Below are positions 37,035-46,092 of a stretch of DNA of 64,000 bases, in pieces; the stretch's first letter is position 1; every line of letters begins with the position of its first letter. This DNA is from an uncultured Amphritea sp. (GTDB lineage: Bacteria > Pseudomonadota > Gammaproteobacteria > Pseudomonadales > Balneatricaceae): NCBI RefSeq assembly GCF_937127095.1, contig NZ_CAKZLP010000060.1, positions 62,001-126,000 of the forward strand. Reading direction: 5' to 3'. The translations under genes were made by a program, and so were the position numbers. The notes under the pieces are model-generated. The model saw only the letters and a program-made list of their open reading frames with translations. It had not been told where the DNA came from and searched no databases.

Positions 37035-37200
37035 CCCTCTGTGTTCTCGGTGTCCTTAGCATGCCCTCTGGGTACTGTGGTGAACCGCTTTTTCTAACCC
37101 CTAGCCCGTGGCGCAGCCACGTCTAGAGTAGTTAGAACGGAAACTTCGTTTCCTGCTAGTCGTTAGACGCGACTGCATCGCTTGCTAGATAAAAGCCGTG
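37035..37200. repeat. CACAGAG repeat plus modular hairpin repeat, locus C
   Basis: An inverted CACAGAG copy near 37035-37080 runs into GTGAACCGCTTTTTCTAACC, hairpin GTGGCGCAGCCAC, GTCTAGAGTAG, then a second copy of the locus B pair: GGAAACTTCGTTTCC and GCGACTGCATCGC. Confidence 0.65.
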
Positions 37201-37299
37201 GCTCGTCGCTCGTCGTTCGTAACAGCAAAAAGGCTGCCGGGTTGTTACCTTTAAGAATGCATGAAATACCAGAAAGCTCAGTATCACTACCGGGCTTTT

Positions 37300-37345
37300 C
37301 GCTTTTTCTAACCACTAGCAAGTGGCGCAGCCACGTCTAACGGCT
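37300..37345. repeat. Modular TCTAAC hairpin repeat, locus D
   Basis: CGCTTTTTCTAACCACTAG, CAA, hairpin GTGGCGCAGCCAC, GTCTAACGGCTAATC. Confidence 0.65.
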
Positions 37346-37359
37346 AATCTTTCCCTCCT

Positions 37360-37375
37360 TGTAGCAAACCCCACA
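37360..37375. promoter_or_regulatory. NifA activator site (nifF)
   Basis: TGT-AGCAAACCCC-ACA, about 115 bp upstream of the nifF -24 element. Confidence 0.7.
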
Positions 37376-37489
37376 ACAGCCAGAATCGATCAAATACTAT
37401 CAATGTAGGCTTTCTAACAAACGCCGGGGATAGTCATACGTAAATAATTTTTACTCATATTTATCAATCACTTATTTTTATAAAAATCA

Positions 37490-37505
37490 TGGTACGTTAA
37501 CTGCA
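37490..37505 (+). promoter_or_regulatory. sigma-54 promoter of nifF
   Basis: TGGTACGTTAACTGCA, correct spacing with CTGC at -12, about 90 bp before nifF. Confidence 0.8.
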
Positions 37506-37528
37506 ATATTGCCTGTACGCACGTTTAA

Positions 37529-38140
<612 letters not shown>

Positions 38141-38205
38141 GTGCCGGTCTGATTTTTTAATACGTTTTCCTATTAGTTACGGTATTCCCTGCCGTACGCC
38201 TTTTA

Positions 38206-38235
38206 CGCGTAGCTCTCAGGGCTACGCTTTTTTTT
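38206..38235 (+). terminator. Rho-independent terminator of nifF
   Basis: GCGTAGC-TCTCAGG-GCTACGC followed by eight T. Confidence 0.9.
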
Positions 38236-38285
38236 CCGGCAGACAGCCTGTTGCGCTGGCTGGCGTGTTCATTTGAGGTATTGCG

Positions 38286-38906
38286 ATGATCAATCCCAAC
38301 GGTTCCGGAACTGACATACTCAATGCACTTGTCCCGATGGTGGTGGAACAATCCGCCAAGGGCGAGCGAGCCTACGATATCTATTCGAGATTGTTAAAGG
38401 AGCGGGTCATTTTTCTCATCGGCCCGGTCGAAGACCACATGGCCAACCTGGTTGTTGCCCAGCTGCTATTTCTGGAAGCGGAAAACCCGAGTAAAGATAT
38501 CCACCTCTACATCAACTCACCGGGTGGCTCCGTCACCGCTGGGATGTCTATTTATGACACCATGCAGTTTATTAAACCGGATGTCAGCACTATGTGTATG
38601 GGCCAGGCCGCCAGTATGGGCGCGTTTCTGCTGGCCGGTGGTACCCAGGGCAAACGCTTCGCCCTGCCCAACGCCCGGGTGATGATCCATCAGCCATTGG
38701 GAGGGTATCAGGGGCAAGCATCTGACATTGAGATTCACACCAAAGAGATTCTCAACATTCGCCACAAGCTCAACAGTTTGCTGGCCAAGCATAGTGGGCA
38801 GTCGATGGAGACCATCACCCGGGACACCGACCGCGATAACTTTATGACCGCGGATGCTGCCAAAGCCTATGGCCTGATTGATGAAGTGTTGATTCAACGG
38901 GGTTAA
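38286..38906 (+). CDS. clpP: ClpP protease subunit
   Basis: 206 aa. Catalytic triad Ser in [11 protein letters not shown], His in VMIHQPLGG, Asp in [27 protein letters not shown] as in ClpP. Here outside the usual tig-clpP-clpX-lon setting, between nifF and small nif-type genes, while a nif-type clpX lies at 50.4 kb. Probably a second, nif-linked ClpP; whether another copy exists elsewhere cannot be seen. Confidence 0.92.
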   Translation: MINPNGSGTDILNALVPMVVEQSAKGERAYDIYSRLLKERVIFLIGPVEDHMANLVVAQLLFLEAENPSKDIHLYINSPGGSVTAGMSIYDTMQFIKPDVSTMCMGQAASMGAFLLAGGTQGKRFALPNARVMIHQPLGGYQGQASDIEIHTKEILNIRHKLNSLLAKHSGQSMETITRDTDRDNFMTADAAKAYGLIDEVLIQRG

Positions 38907-38912
38907 TAACCG

Positions 38913-39188
38913 ATGGCAGATCTTCAGCAATTTAACCATTTTTATCTCAGTTACAGTGGCATCAAACTGCCGCTGAAGCTGGTCGGCCCGATAGAACCGT
39001 CAGAGATCGAAAACCGTAACACTTTTTTTGCCTCGAAGGTTGATGATCAGGGCCGGGTGACCGAGATCGCTAAAGTGGTCTACAACGAGATCGAATTACA
39101 CCACCACTACCGCTATAACGATGATGACCAGAGCCTGATTCAGGCGGTCATCATCGCTGACGGGGAAACCCATACCATTCAGTATTGA
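38913..39188 (+). CDS. Conserved small protein after clpP, 91 aa
   Basis: Not firmly recognised (possibly DUF6156, from memory). MADLQQFNHFYLSYSGIKLP with a C-terminal HHHYRYNDDDQSLIQAVI; beta-rich, no membrane segment. It begins 6 bp after clpP and is followed by the DUF3144 gene, so the three are likely cotranscribed. Function unknown. Confidence 0.75.
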   Translation: MADLQQFNHFYLSYSGIKLPLKLVGPIEPSEIENRNTFFASKVDDQGRVTEIAKVVYNEIELHHHYRYNDDDQSLIQAVIIADGETHTIQY

Positions 39189-39256
39189 GGTCAGGGGCAA
39201 CCCTGTTCCAACGCGGTTGTCATACCGGACTGCCGCTTATTATCGGAGAGAAGATC

Positions 39257-39520
39257 ATGCTTGAATCAGACTTTTTTGAAGTGTCCGATGAATTTATCAA
39301 CCTTGCCAACGATCTCGGCAACGAGTGGGCTCAGCCGATGCTCAGTGCGTCGATTATGCATGCAGCGGCGCGTTTTAATGCGTTTCACCTGATGTCTCAG
39401 GATGATAAAGGTGATATCAATACCGCTATCGATTTTCTTACCACGCAATACAAACAGATGCTGATTGAGAACCTGCGCGAACTGAAAAGCGGCCAGCCGG
39501 ATATGCTCAATCACAGCTGA
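39257..39520 (+). CDS. DUF3144 family protein (second copy)
   Basis: 87 aa helical protein, paralogue of the one at 15597-15917: SASIMHAAARFNAFHLM aligns with ASVAFIYAAARYNGYIA. ATG 39257 with GGAGAG upstream. Confidence 0.75.
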   Translation: MLESDFFEVSDEFINLANDLGNEWAQPMLSASIMHAAARFNAFHLMSQDDKGDINTAIDFLTTQYKQMLIENLRELKSGQPDMLNHS

Positions 39521-39555
39521 CCTGTTCCCGGTGCCCTCAGCAGTAAGATAGAGAG

Positions 39556-39576
39556 CACCACAGCGAACACAGAGGC
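39556..39576. repeat. CACAGAG repeat, degenerate copy
   Basis: CACCACAGCGAACACAGAGG between the DUF3144 gene and benE. Confidence 0.5.
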
Positions 39577-39608
39577 GTGCAGGTATAAGTACCCTCTGAA
39601 CACAATGG

Positions 39609-40790
39609 CTAGCGGCTGAGGCTGACACTCTTCTGTACATAGTAGGCGATCAGGCCGATACACAAACCCCAGAACGCACTGCTGATGCCCAGCAGGTTCA
39701 GCCCGGACGCGGTGACTAAAAAGGTCAGCAACGCCGCTTCTCTTTCGCCGGGGTCAGCCAGCGCAGCCGACAGACTGTTGCCAATGGTACTTAACAGCGC
39801 CAGCCCTGCTATCGCCATTACCAGCGCCGTTGGAAAAGCGGTAAACAGTGAGGCAATCGTTGAACCAAATAGCCCGGTTAACAGATAAAAACCCCCGGCC
39901 CACACCGAAGCCATATAGCGTTTTGAAGGGTCCTGTCCGGCTTCATTGCCCATACAGATCGCCGCCGTGATCGCCGCCAGGTTATATGAGAACCCGCCAA
40001 AGGGTGCCAGCACCACCCCGGCAAAACCGGTCCAGGTGAGTAGCGGCGAAACCGGCGTTTCATAACCATTGGCCCGCAGCACAGCGACACCCGGTACATT
40101 CTGCGAGGCCATGGTGATAATAAACAGTGGCACACCGACGCCGATAATGCTTTGCAGGTTAAACGCCGGCGTCACCCAGACCGGCGTCGATAGCTGCCAG
40201 CTGAGCACGTCTATATTCAGCTGGCCCTGAAAAAAAGATAACCCACTGCCCACCAGCAACACAATGGGAATGGTATAACGTGGCAAGAGCGTTTTAACGA
40301 GGATAAAAACACCCAACATCATCCCGACCAGTAGCAGGCTGGACTCCATCACATTGAACAGATTGATACCAAACTGCAATAACACCCCGGCCAGCATCGC
40401 CCCGGCCAGCGGCATCGGCACATGATGCATTATTTTTTCAAACCATCCGGTGATGCCACACAACAGAATCAGGCTGGAGCTAAAGATAAAAATACCGATC
40501 GCTTCATTGATCGGCACACCGGACAGCGCTGTCACCAGCAGTGCAGCCCCCGGCGTCGACCAGGCAGTTAATACCGGGGTGCGAAAATAGAGTGACAAAC
40601 CGATACTGGTGAGCCCCATGCCGATCCCCAGCGCCCACAACCAGGAACTAATCTCAGCCGCGGAGGCCCCGGCTGCGCCAGCAGCCTGAAAGATAATCAC
40701 CGCGGAGCTGGTGTAACCGACTAACACCGCCACAAAACCCGCCGATACATGTGACAGGCTGAAAAAACTTTTTATCCCTTGCCGATCCAT
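39609..40790 (-). CDS. benE: BenE family benzoate-type transporter
   Basis: 393 aa, about eleven to twelve membrane helices; FSLSHVSAGFVAVLVGYTSS and TPGAALLVTALSG are BenE-like. A proton symporter of benzoate or similar acids. ATG 40790 has GGGAT upstream. Divergent from its presumed regulator, with two palindromic operators between. Not nif-related. Confidence 0.88.
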   Translation of the reverse strand: MDRQGIKSFFSLSHVSAGFVAVLVGYTSSAVIIFQAAGAAGASAAEISSWLWALGIGMGLTSIGLSLYFRTPVLTAWSTPGAALLVTALSGVPINEAIGIFIFSSSLILLCGITGWFEKIMHHVPMPLAGAMLAGVLLQFGINLFNVMESSLLLVGMMLGVFILVKTLLPRYTIPIVLLVGSGLSFFQGQLNIDVLSWQLSTPVWVTPAFNLQSIIGVGVPLFIITMASQNVPGVAVLRANGYETPVSPLLTWTGFAGVVLAPFGGFSYNLAAITAAICMGNEAGQDPSKRYMASVWAGGFYLLTGLFGSTIASLFTAFPTALVMAIAGLALLSTIGNSLSAALADPGEREAALLTFLVTASGLNLLGISSAFWGLCIGLIAYYVQKSVSLSR

Positions 40791-40834
40791 TATTGATCCC
40801 ATGCTGACAACCTCATACACTCGGGCAACCGAAG

Positions 40835-40852
40835 TGTGCGCTATAACGCTCA
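40835..40852. promoter_or_regulatory. Operator 1 (imperfect), benE/XRE interval
   Basis: TGTGCGCTATAACGCTCA, a diverged copy of operator 2, 36 bp away. Confidence 0.65.
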
Positions 40853-40870
40853 AAGCAGAAAGAGTAGCAT

Positions 40871-40888
40871 TGTGCGCTATAGCGCACA
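40871..40888. promoter_or_regulatory. Operator 2 (perfect palindrome), benE/XRE interval
   Basis: TGTGCGCTATAGCGCACA is an 18-bp perfect palindrome just upstream of the XRE-cupin gene; likely its autoregulatory site. Confidence 0.8.
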
Positions 40889-40909
40889 ACAGAAAACTCT
40901 GTGTCACCC

Positions 40910-41497
40910 ATGATGGAAAAATCTGTGCAGGAAATTAATCAGTATCTCGCGAAAACCTTAAAAGTGTTGCGTCAGGAAAAAGGCTGGAGCCTTGACCGTG
41001 CCGCCAGTGAAACCGGGGTGAGTAAGGCGATGTTAGGCCAGATTGAGCGGGGAGAATCCAGCCCGACCATCGCCACGATGTGGAAAATATCAAAAGGATT
41101 TCATCAATCACTTTCCAGTCTGTTAGAGCCGCCCGCTGAGGCCAGCAGCAACACCCTTATTCGCCCCCCCTCAGGACAACCCACATCACTGGCCAGCGAC
41201 GGCGCCCCGATTGCGCCGATCTTCCCCTATGAGGAACGGTTTGGTTTTGAGATGTTTGAGTTAACCCTGCTGCCGGGCTATGAACGACTTTCAGAACCCC
41301 ATATTCAGGGAGTCACAGAGCACCTGGTTGTGCTCAGTGGAGAGATGGAACTACTGGTGGATGGTGAGTGGCTGCAACTGACTAAAGGCGCATCAGTACG
41401 CTTTGCCGGAGACACGCCTCACGGCTATAGAAATCGCAGCCAGGCCCCGGCAACCTTTCACAACATACTTCACTACCGTCAGGATCTCTGCGAGTAG
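40910..41497 (+). CDS. XRE-cupin transcriptional regulator
   Basis: 195 aa: N-terminal helix-turn-helix (LKVLRQEKGWSLDRAASETG, VSKAMLGQIERGESSPTIAT) and a C-terminal cupin (LTLLPGYERL, GEMELLVDGEWLQLTKG, SVRFAGDTPHGYRN). Likely senses a small ligand and controls benE. ATG 40910 or 40913. Confidence 0.92.
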   Translation: MMEKSVQEINQYLAKTLKVLRQEKGWSLDRAASETGVSKAMLGQIERGESSPTIATMWKISKGFHQSLSSLLEPPAEASSNTLIRPPSGQPTSLASDGAPIAPIFPYEERFGFEMFELTLLPGYERLSEPHIQGVTEHLVVLSGEMELLVDGEWLQLTKGASVRFAGDTPHGYRNRSQAPATFHNILHYRQDLCE

Positions 41498-41601
41498 AAT
41501 CTGGCAGATGAGCTTTGACCCTCGCCATCCCTACCCGGTCGCCATTTTTAAGCTACGCTTAATCCTGTACTTATCATGATCTATCAGAACAGGAGTTAAA
41601 A

Positions 41602-41817
41602 ATGTCTGATCACCATACTTACAGGAAGATCGAAGTTGTAGGTTCATCCCCAACAGGAACCGACGACGCGATTCGTAATGCGCTGGCTCAATGCAGCAAA
41701 ACGATTAAAAATATCGACTGGTTTGAAGTGGTCGAAACCCGCGGACATGTGGTTAATGGAGAGGTGGGACACTTTCAGGTCACCCTGAAGGTTGGCTTCA
41801 GGATAGAGAACAGCTGA
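41602..41817 (+). CDS. Dodecin, flavin-storage protein
   Basis: 71 aa of the dodecin family: YRKIEVVGSSPTGTDDAIRN, DWFEVVETRGHV, the flavin-stacking Trp, and FQVTLKVGFRI. Forms hollow dodecamers that bind FMN/FAD and buffer free flavin. AGGAG upstream of the ATG. Confidence 0.93.
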   Translation: MSDHHTYRKIEVVGSSPTGTDDAIRNALAQCSKTIKNIDWFEVVETRGHVVNGEVGHFQVTLKVGFRIENS

Positions 41818-41824
41818 CGACTGA

Positions 41825-41844
41825 CAGGAGAGCATACTCTCCTG
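41825..41844. terminator. Hairpin after the dodecin gene
   Basis: CAGGAGAG-CATA-CTCTCCTG, 8-bp stem, no T-run; weak terminator candidate. Confidence 0.45.
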
Positions 41845-41916
41845 CCCTCTGCGTCTGAGCTGGCAGTCGTTGTCAGCTCGGACAGATGGACGTTACGTTT
41901 GAGGGTAAAGCAGACC

Positions 41917-42810
41917 TTAACGACGCCGCGCTTTTCGCGCAGGGCGACCCGACTTACTGCGAGGGCTTTCACCAGATTTCGGCGAATACCCAGAGCGCTC
42001 ACCCGCTTTGGCTTTCTGTTGATTACGGGGTGGGGTTTTCTTTTTACTCTGACCGCCAGGTTTTTTCTTCTGTCCCGCAGGCGCTTCTGAGGAGGATGCC
42101 GCAGCGGCTTTTAAAATCACCTTCAGTTCACCCTCTGTCAGATCCCGCCATTCGCCCACCGGCAAACCTTTGAGATCGACATTCATAATCCGTACCCGCT
42201 CCAGCTTTGTGACTTCATAATTGAAGTGTTCACACATCCGGCGAATCTGGCGGTTAAGGCCCTGAATCAGGGTGATACGAAACACCTTGGGCGACTCTTT
42301 GGTGATCTTACATTTCTTGGTGATCACACCGAGCATCGGCACCCCGGCACTCATACCGGCAATAAACTCATCGGTGATCGGTTTGTTAACCGTCACCAGA
42401 TACTCTTTCTCATGCTTGTTACCCGCACGCAGTATCTTATTCACCAGGTCGCCATTGTTGGTCAGAAAAATAAGCCCCTGAGAGTCTTTATCCAACCGGC
42501 CAATGGGGAAAATCCGGGTACTGTGATTGACAAAATCGACGATATTGTTGCGCTCACTGCCCTCAGTGGTACTGACCACCCCCACCGGTTTATTCAACGC
42601 GATAAACACCAGATCTTCCGCTTCTTCCGGATCGATCGCCTGACCATTCACCTTCACCAGATCGCCGGGAGAGACCCGGTCACCAATCGCCGCACGCTTA
42701 CCATTGATAAACACATTGCCCTGTTCAATAAAACGATCCGCATCCCGGCGGGAGCAGATACCACTGTCACTGATATATTTATTTAAACGGGTCGATGTGT
42801 CACTCAACAT
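41917..42810 (-). CDS. rluF: 23S rRNA pseudouridine synthase RluF-type
   Basis: 297 aa: S4 domain ([20 protein letters not shown]), catalytic [15 protein letters not shown] with the Asp, and [17 protein letters not shown]. The C-terminal tail from about residue 245 is very rich in Lys, Arg, Ser and Pro, low-complexity. Start at 42810; upstream extension has no similarity. Confidence 0.92.
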   Translation of the reverse strand: MLSDTSTRLNKYISDSGICSRRDADRFIEQGNVFINGKRAAIGDRVSPGDLVKVNGQAIDPEEAEDLVFIALNKPVGVVSTTEGSERNNIVDFVNHSTRIFPIGRLDKDSQGLIFLTNNGDLVNKILRAGNKHEKEYLVTVNKPITDEFIAGMSAGVPMLGVITKKCKITKESPKVFRITLIQGLNRQIRRMCEHFNYEVTKLERVRIMNVDLKGLPVGEWRDLTEGELKVILKAAAASSSEAPAGQKKKPGGQSKKKTPPRNQQKAKAGERSGYSPKSGESPRSKSGRPARKARRR

Positions 42811-43150
42811 AGATTCATGTCTCAATAAGGTGGGGCTGAAATAACTTAATAGAAAGCCACAGCGAAGGGCCGCTATCTGATGTACGCGTATTCTTGACCA
42901 AATGACCGGCATGCGCCAGCCCTGTCGTAAAATTAAGAGCAAAATTAAGAGCGATGTTAAAGCAGCCGTCGGTAAGCGCTGTTCTCTGTGGCACCACTGG
43001 CAACTATTAAGTGTATGGAGAGGCTTTACCACAGATGAGACTAAATAATATCTGGAGTCTGCGGTGCGCACTCACTAAAGATTTCCACTTCACCTCAAAA
43101 TCGGTTATCTTCTTCACTCCTCAAAAATCACCCTCACAAGGACAGTGAGT
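42811..43150. other. 340-bp gap between rluF and the toxin-like gene
   Basis: No gene seen. Contains TTACCACAGATGAGAC near 43026, perhaps a remnant of the CACAGAG repeat. Confidence 0.4.
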
Positions 43151-45154
43151 ATGTTACACCCCATGGACAGGGCTCAGTTATGCAGTGGCAACGATCTCAC
43201 TGCCGAAAAACTCCCCTATGTTATTCGCCCGCAAGAAGCCCTGAACACCGCTCGAAGGATGTGGACCAATGACTTCGAGCGCTCGAAACTGATACGTTTT
43301 AGCCCGAAGCCCCGGCATACGCGCCATAATCGGCGTCTACCTTTTCCCCCGTCGCTGGAAAATTCGATTCGTACCGGTCAACTGATATTGCTCCGGGCTG
43401 ATGCCCGTATGGTCACCGCCCCGGTGGTTAGCCAGCAAAATGGTGAGCTACAAGCTTCCGCGTTAGAGCGGGAGTCACTGATGTTTCGCACCACCATCGA
43501 ACGGGCGATCAAACGCAGCAGCTTCAGCAATGGCCGTGTCACTACCCCAGATACAGTCCCAGAAGCACCAATGAGTTTTGCCGACAGCATCGCCGCAAAC
43601 AACAAGTATCTGCTGGGCGAAGATAAACAAGCCAAAGAGAAACAGTACTGCGTAGATCTTCAGTGTGTCTGGGATAACGGCCAGTCAGTAGGTGAAATCC
43701 CCATACTACTAACCTTTGATAACGGTGAAGTGCAGCGGCACACTCTACCCGCCAATGGTCACCTGGTCGTAGAGGGAGCTCCCTCCGCCAGTTATAAAGC
43801 ACAGCTTAAACCTGAGGAGGATGACACATCAGCACTTCGTACCTCGATTCAGGAAACCCTCACCGCCATCATTGAGCAAGAAAAAGCCGAAGCGGCAAGG
43901 CATCAGTCATTGCAAGATCAGATGAGTATTGTTGAAAATGTTGTGGTGCATAGCGGCGCAATGATGTGGGGGGTGTGGAACTGGGCAAAAGATACGGCCG
44001 AAGCACTGGATGCTACGGCCAGACTGGTAACACCTGCTGGGAACTTAAGCAGAGCGTTGCAAGCATCCTATGCTGCCAGCCAGGCCGGGCCAGAATCCAC
44101 ATGGCAGGAAACATTCCTTAAAAGCTATAGTGACCAGCAACACGAAGACTTTCTAAAAGCCTTAGGTTTTGATCCTTTACAGATCAAAAAAGAACAGTTG
44201 GCAGAAGCCTATGAAATTGCCAACTTCGTGTATGAAGATGATCCTACACGAGCCGCGCTTAAACAGTTTTCAAAAAACTACGTTACTGCACAGGATAGTA
44301 TTGAACTTGCCGAGTCACTGGCACCGACAGTAGCAGATACGATTCTAACGGCTGTACTGACAGCGGTAACAGGTGTTGGAGGAGCCTTTATCGTTGCCAG
44401 AGCGGGACAATCGTTGTTCAAAAAACTGGGCAGATTATTAGTCAGTCTTGGTAAGGCCCTGAAAAAGTCTGAACTTTCAAAACGCATCGTCAGTAAGCTG
44501 AGTAACAAGCCTGAGAGATTCGAAATTCGGCGACCCGAAGCTCAGAAAGTGGCAGAGCCGAAGCGGGTTGATGGGAATCGAAATGATGGTACGATGCGGG
44601 GTGGGAGTGTTGCTCCAAACAAGGCGTTAGTATCTCCAGCAGAAGTTAGCTGGAATACTTCAAGAGCCTTAGGCATGGAAATAAGCGACCCAAGAGATTA
44701 TGCAGTTGGTAAGCAAATGTTTGAGTCCTTGCAGCAAGCAGGGGTGTCCCCAGATAGGGCATTGCGTATGTCACGGGATATGTTGGAATCCGGCGCTGAT
44801 TTACCATCTACAGTATCACTACAACAGGGCGACCAGTTATTTAAGCTAGTTCCAACAGGGGCACCACCGAGTGGCTCAACTCCATATTTTGTGACTGGGG
44901 ATGTACTAGAGCGTTTGCCTAATAATCCTCAAACTATTGGGGAAATACTCGGTTTGCCACAAGTCCCCAATAGCTTTGAATTATATTCAATAACAGCGAA
45001 AAGCAATGTTGATGTTTTCCAAAGTCAGATCGCAAAGTTCTCGGTTAACAATGGAGAGTATTTGAGAAGCGGCGGAGAGATTCAAACGTTAGTGACAAGG
45101 CGTGATTTGTTTACGGAAGCTCAATCTATGAATCGTTACATAACGGGGCAATGA
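43151..45154 (+). CDS. Polymorphic toxin-like protein with variable C-terminus
   Basis: 667 aa, no family named with certainty. Residues 1-240: a conserved-looking N-terminal trafficking-type region (LIRFSPKPRHTRHNRRLPFP). About 270-340: PAGNLSRALQASYAASQAGP and SYSDQQHEDFLKALGF, common in Rhs/T6SS-type effectors. About 385-430: hydrophobic VADTILTAVLTAVTG then GGAFIVARAG. From about 490 base composition turns AT-richer and a distinct C-terminal domain begins (GDQLFKLVPTGAPPSGS, FELYSITAKSNVDVFQSQIA, GGEIQTLVTRRDLF), resembling tips of FHA/CdiA-like toxins. Followed at 1 bp by a small gene, the usual immunity arrangement. AGGA upstream of ATG 43151. Confidence 0.7.
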   Translation: MLHPMDRAQLCSGNDLTAEKLPYVIRPQEALNTARRMWTNDFERSKLIRFSPKPRHTRHNRRLPFPPSLENSIRTGQLILLRADARMVTAPVVSQQNGELQASALERESLMFRTTIERAIKRSSFSNGRVTTPDTVPEAPMSFADSIAANNKYLLGEDKQAKEKQYCVDLQCVWDNGQSVGEIPILLTFDNGEVQRHTLPANGHLVVEGAPSASYKAQLKPEEDDTSALRTSIQETLTAIIEQEKAEAARHQSLQDQMSIVENVVVHSGAMMWGVWNWAKDTAEALDATARLVTPAGNLSRALQASYAASQAGPESTWQETFLKSYSDQQHEDFLKALGFDPLQIKKEQLAEAYEIANFVYEDDPTRAALKQFSKNYVTAQDSIELAESLAPTVADTILTAVLTAVTGVGGAFIVARAGQSLFKKLGRLLVSLGKALKKSELSKRIVSKLSNKPERFEIRRPEAQKVAEPKRVDGNRNDGTMRGGSVAPNKALVSPAEVSWNTSRALGMEISDPRDYAVGKQMFESLQQAGVSPDRALRMSRDMLESGADLPSTVSLQQGDQLFKLVPTGAPPSGSTPYFVTGDVLERLPNNPQTIGEILGLPQVPNSFELYSITAKSNVDVFQSQIAKFSVNNGEYLRSGGEIQTLVTRRDLFTEAQSMNRYITGQ

Positions 45155-45155
45155 A

Positions 45156-45425
45156 ATGTCAGAAGACAAACTTAAAAGACTAAAAACTGAGGCAAAGTCA
45201 CTAGAACAGCTTCTTAAACAAGAAGCTGTTTCTAGCGAAAATGCAGTTGTAGCTTTGAATGAGCTTGAAGTCATATTCAACCAAGTTAAGAGCATGAATC
45301 AGTATGCGGTATTGGGGCGCATAAGGCTTGATCGTTTATTCATTGAAGGTGATTTGGCAAACAATATGGAGCTATCCGATTGTTATAGTAGATTTGCAAA
45401 TTTAGCTGAGGGTCTTGAGGTGTAG
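45156..45425 (+). CDS. Putative immunity protein
   Basis: 89 aa, acidic, helical: MSEDKLKRLKTEAKSLEQLL. Begins 1 bp after the toxin-like gene and shares its AT-rich composition. Not recognised by sequence; immunity role inferred from position and size. Confidence 0.6.
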   Translation: MSEDKLKRLKTEAKSLEQLLKQEAVSSENAVVALNELEVIFNQVKSMNQYAVLGRIRLDRLFIEGDLANNMELSDCYSRFANLAEGLEV

Positions 45426-45454
45426 TTCCCAACCAATTGGCCGGACGCTGGACT

Positions 45455-45994
45455 ATGAATCAAACACTGAAAATAACGCTTTTGAAACGCAAATTTCAGA
45501 GCCTGGAATACATTGAAGAGTTTATTACAAACTACCAGCAATTTATTCAAACCGGGCTGGATGCTTTTGATGCTTACAAAGCGTACCGTCAGCGACACCC
45601 TGAATTTAAACCAAATGATGTGATGGCCTTTGAGGAATCGTTTTGGGAGAACCAGGTTAAGCCCAACTTTCATGGAATGCTTCAACGCTCAACAGAAGCA
45701 TTGAGTAGTGCAAAAAAGGGGAAAACAACCACCGCTCGCTCATTAGCAGGCAGTTTTCGCGGCCTCAGCCGAGGTTTTGATGGTGTAGGTGAAACCTTTA
45801 TGGAAGTTGTTCAAACAGGGCTCGAAGATAAATTTTTGAGACAATGGAAGCAAACAAGTAGGCAAGCGACGGTTATTGAGTCAACGATAAACTCTTGGTG
45901 GGAAGATGATGAAATACTTGACGAGGAAATCACTGGACCCATTGATGAAAGTGAATTGCTGAAGTATCTCAAAGCAGGTGAATCTATGAGCTAA
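45455..45994 (+). CDS. Hypothetical protein of the toxin-like locus, 179 aa
   Basis: Not recognised. Starts MNQTLKITLLKRKFQSLEYI; helical, with a central basic RSLAGSFRGLSRGFDGVGE and an acidic C-terminus. ATG 45455 is used since upstream codons start with TTG. AT-rich like the preceding gene. Could be a second immunity protein, or a remnant effector cargo. Confidence 0.55.
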   Translation: MNQTLKITLLKRKFQSLEYIEEFITNYQQFIQTGLDAFDAYKAYRQRHPEFKPNDVMAFEESFWENQVKPNFHGMLQRSTEALSSAKKGKTTTARSLAGSFRGLSRGFDGVGETFMEVVQTGLEDKFLRQWKQTSRQATVIESTINSWWEDDEILDEEITGPIDESELLKYLKAGESMS

Positions 45995-46067
45995 ATTGCA
46001 TTCGTTCAGCTAAGGGAGCTTTGACTGCCCCCAAGACGATCTCTCTGGGATCTATTTGGTGTTATTG

Positions 46068-46085
46068 ACCACAGAGAACACCGAC
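46068..46085. repeat. CACAGAG repeat, copy after the toxin locus
   Basis: ACCACAGAGAACACCGAC at the end of the toxin-like locus, just before the FAD oxidoreductase stop. Confidence 0.5.
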
Positions 46086-46092
46086 TATTTTA

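Noticed and set aside
42811..43071. N-terminal extension of rluF
   Set aside because: The extra 87 codons look non-coding; the S4 domain begins right after the ATG at 42810.
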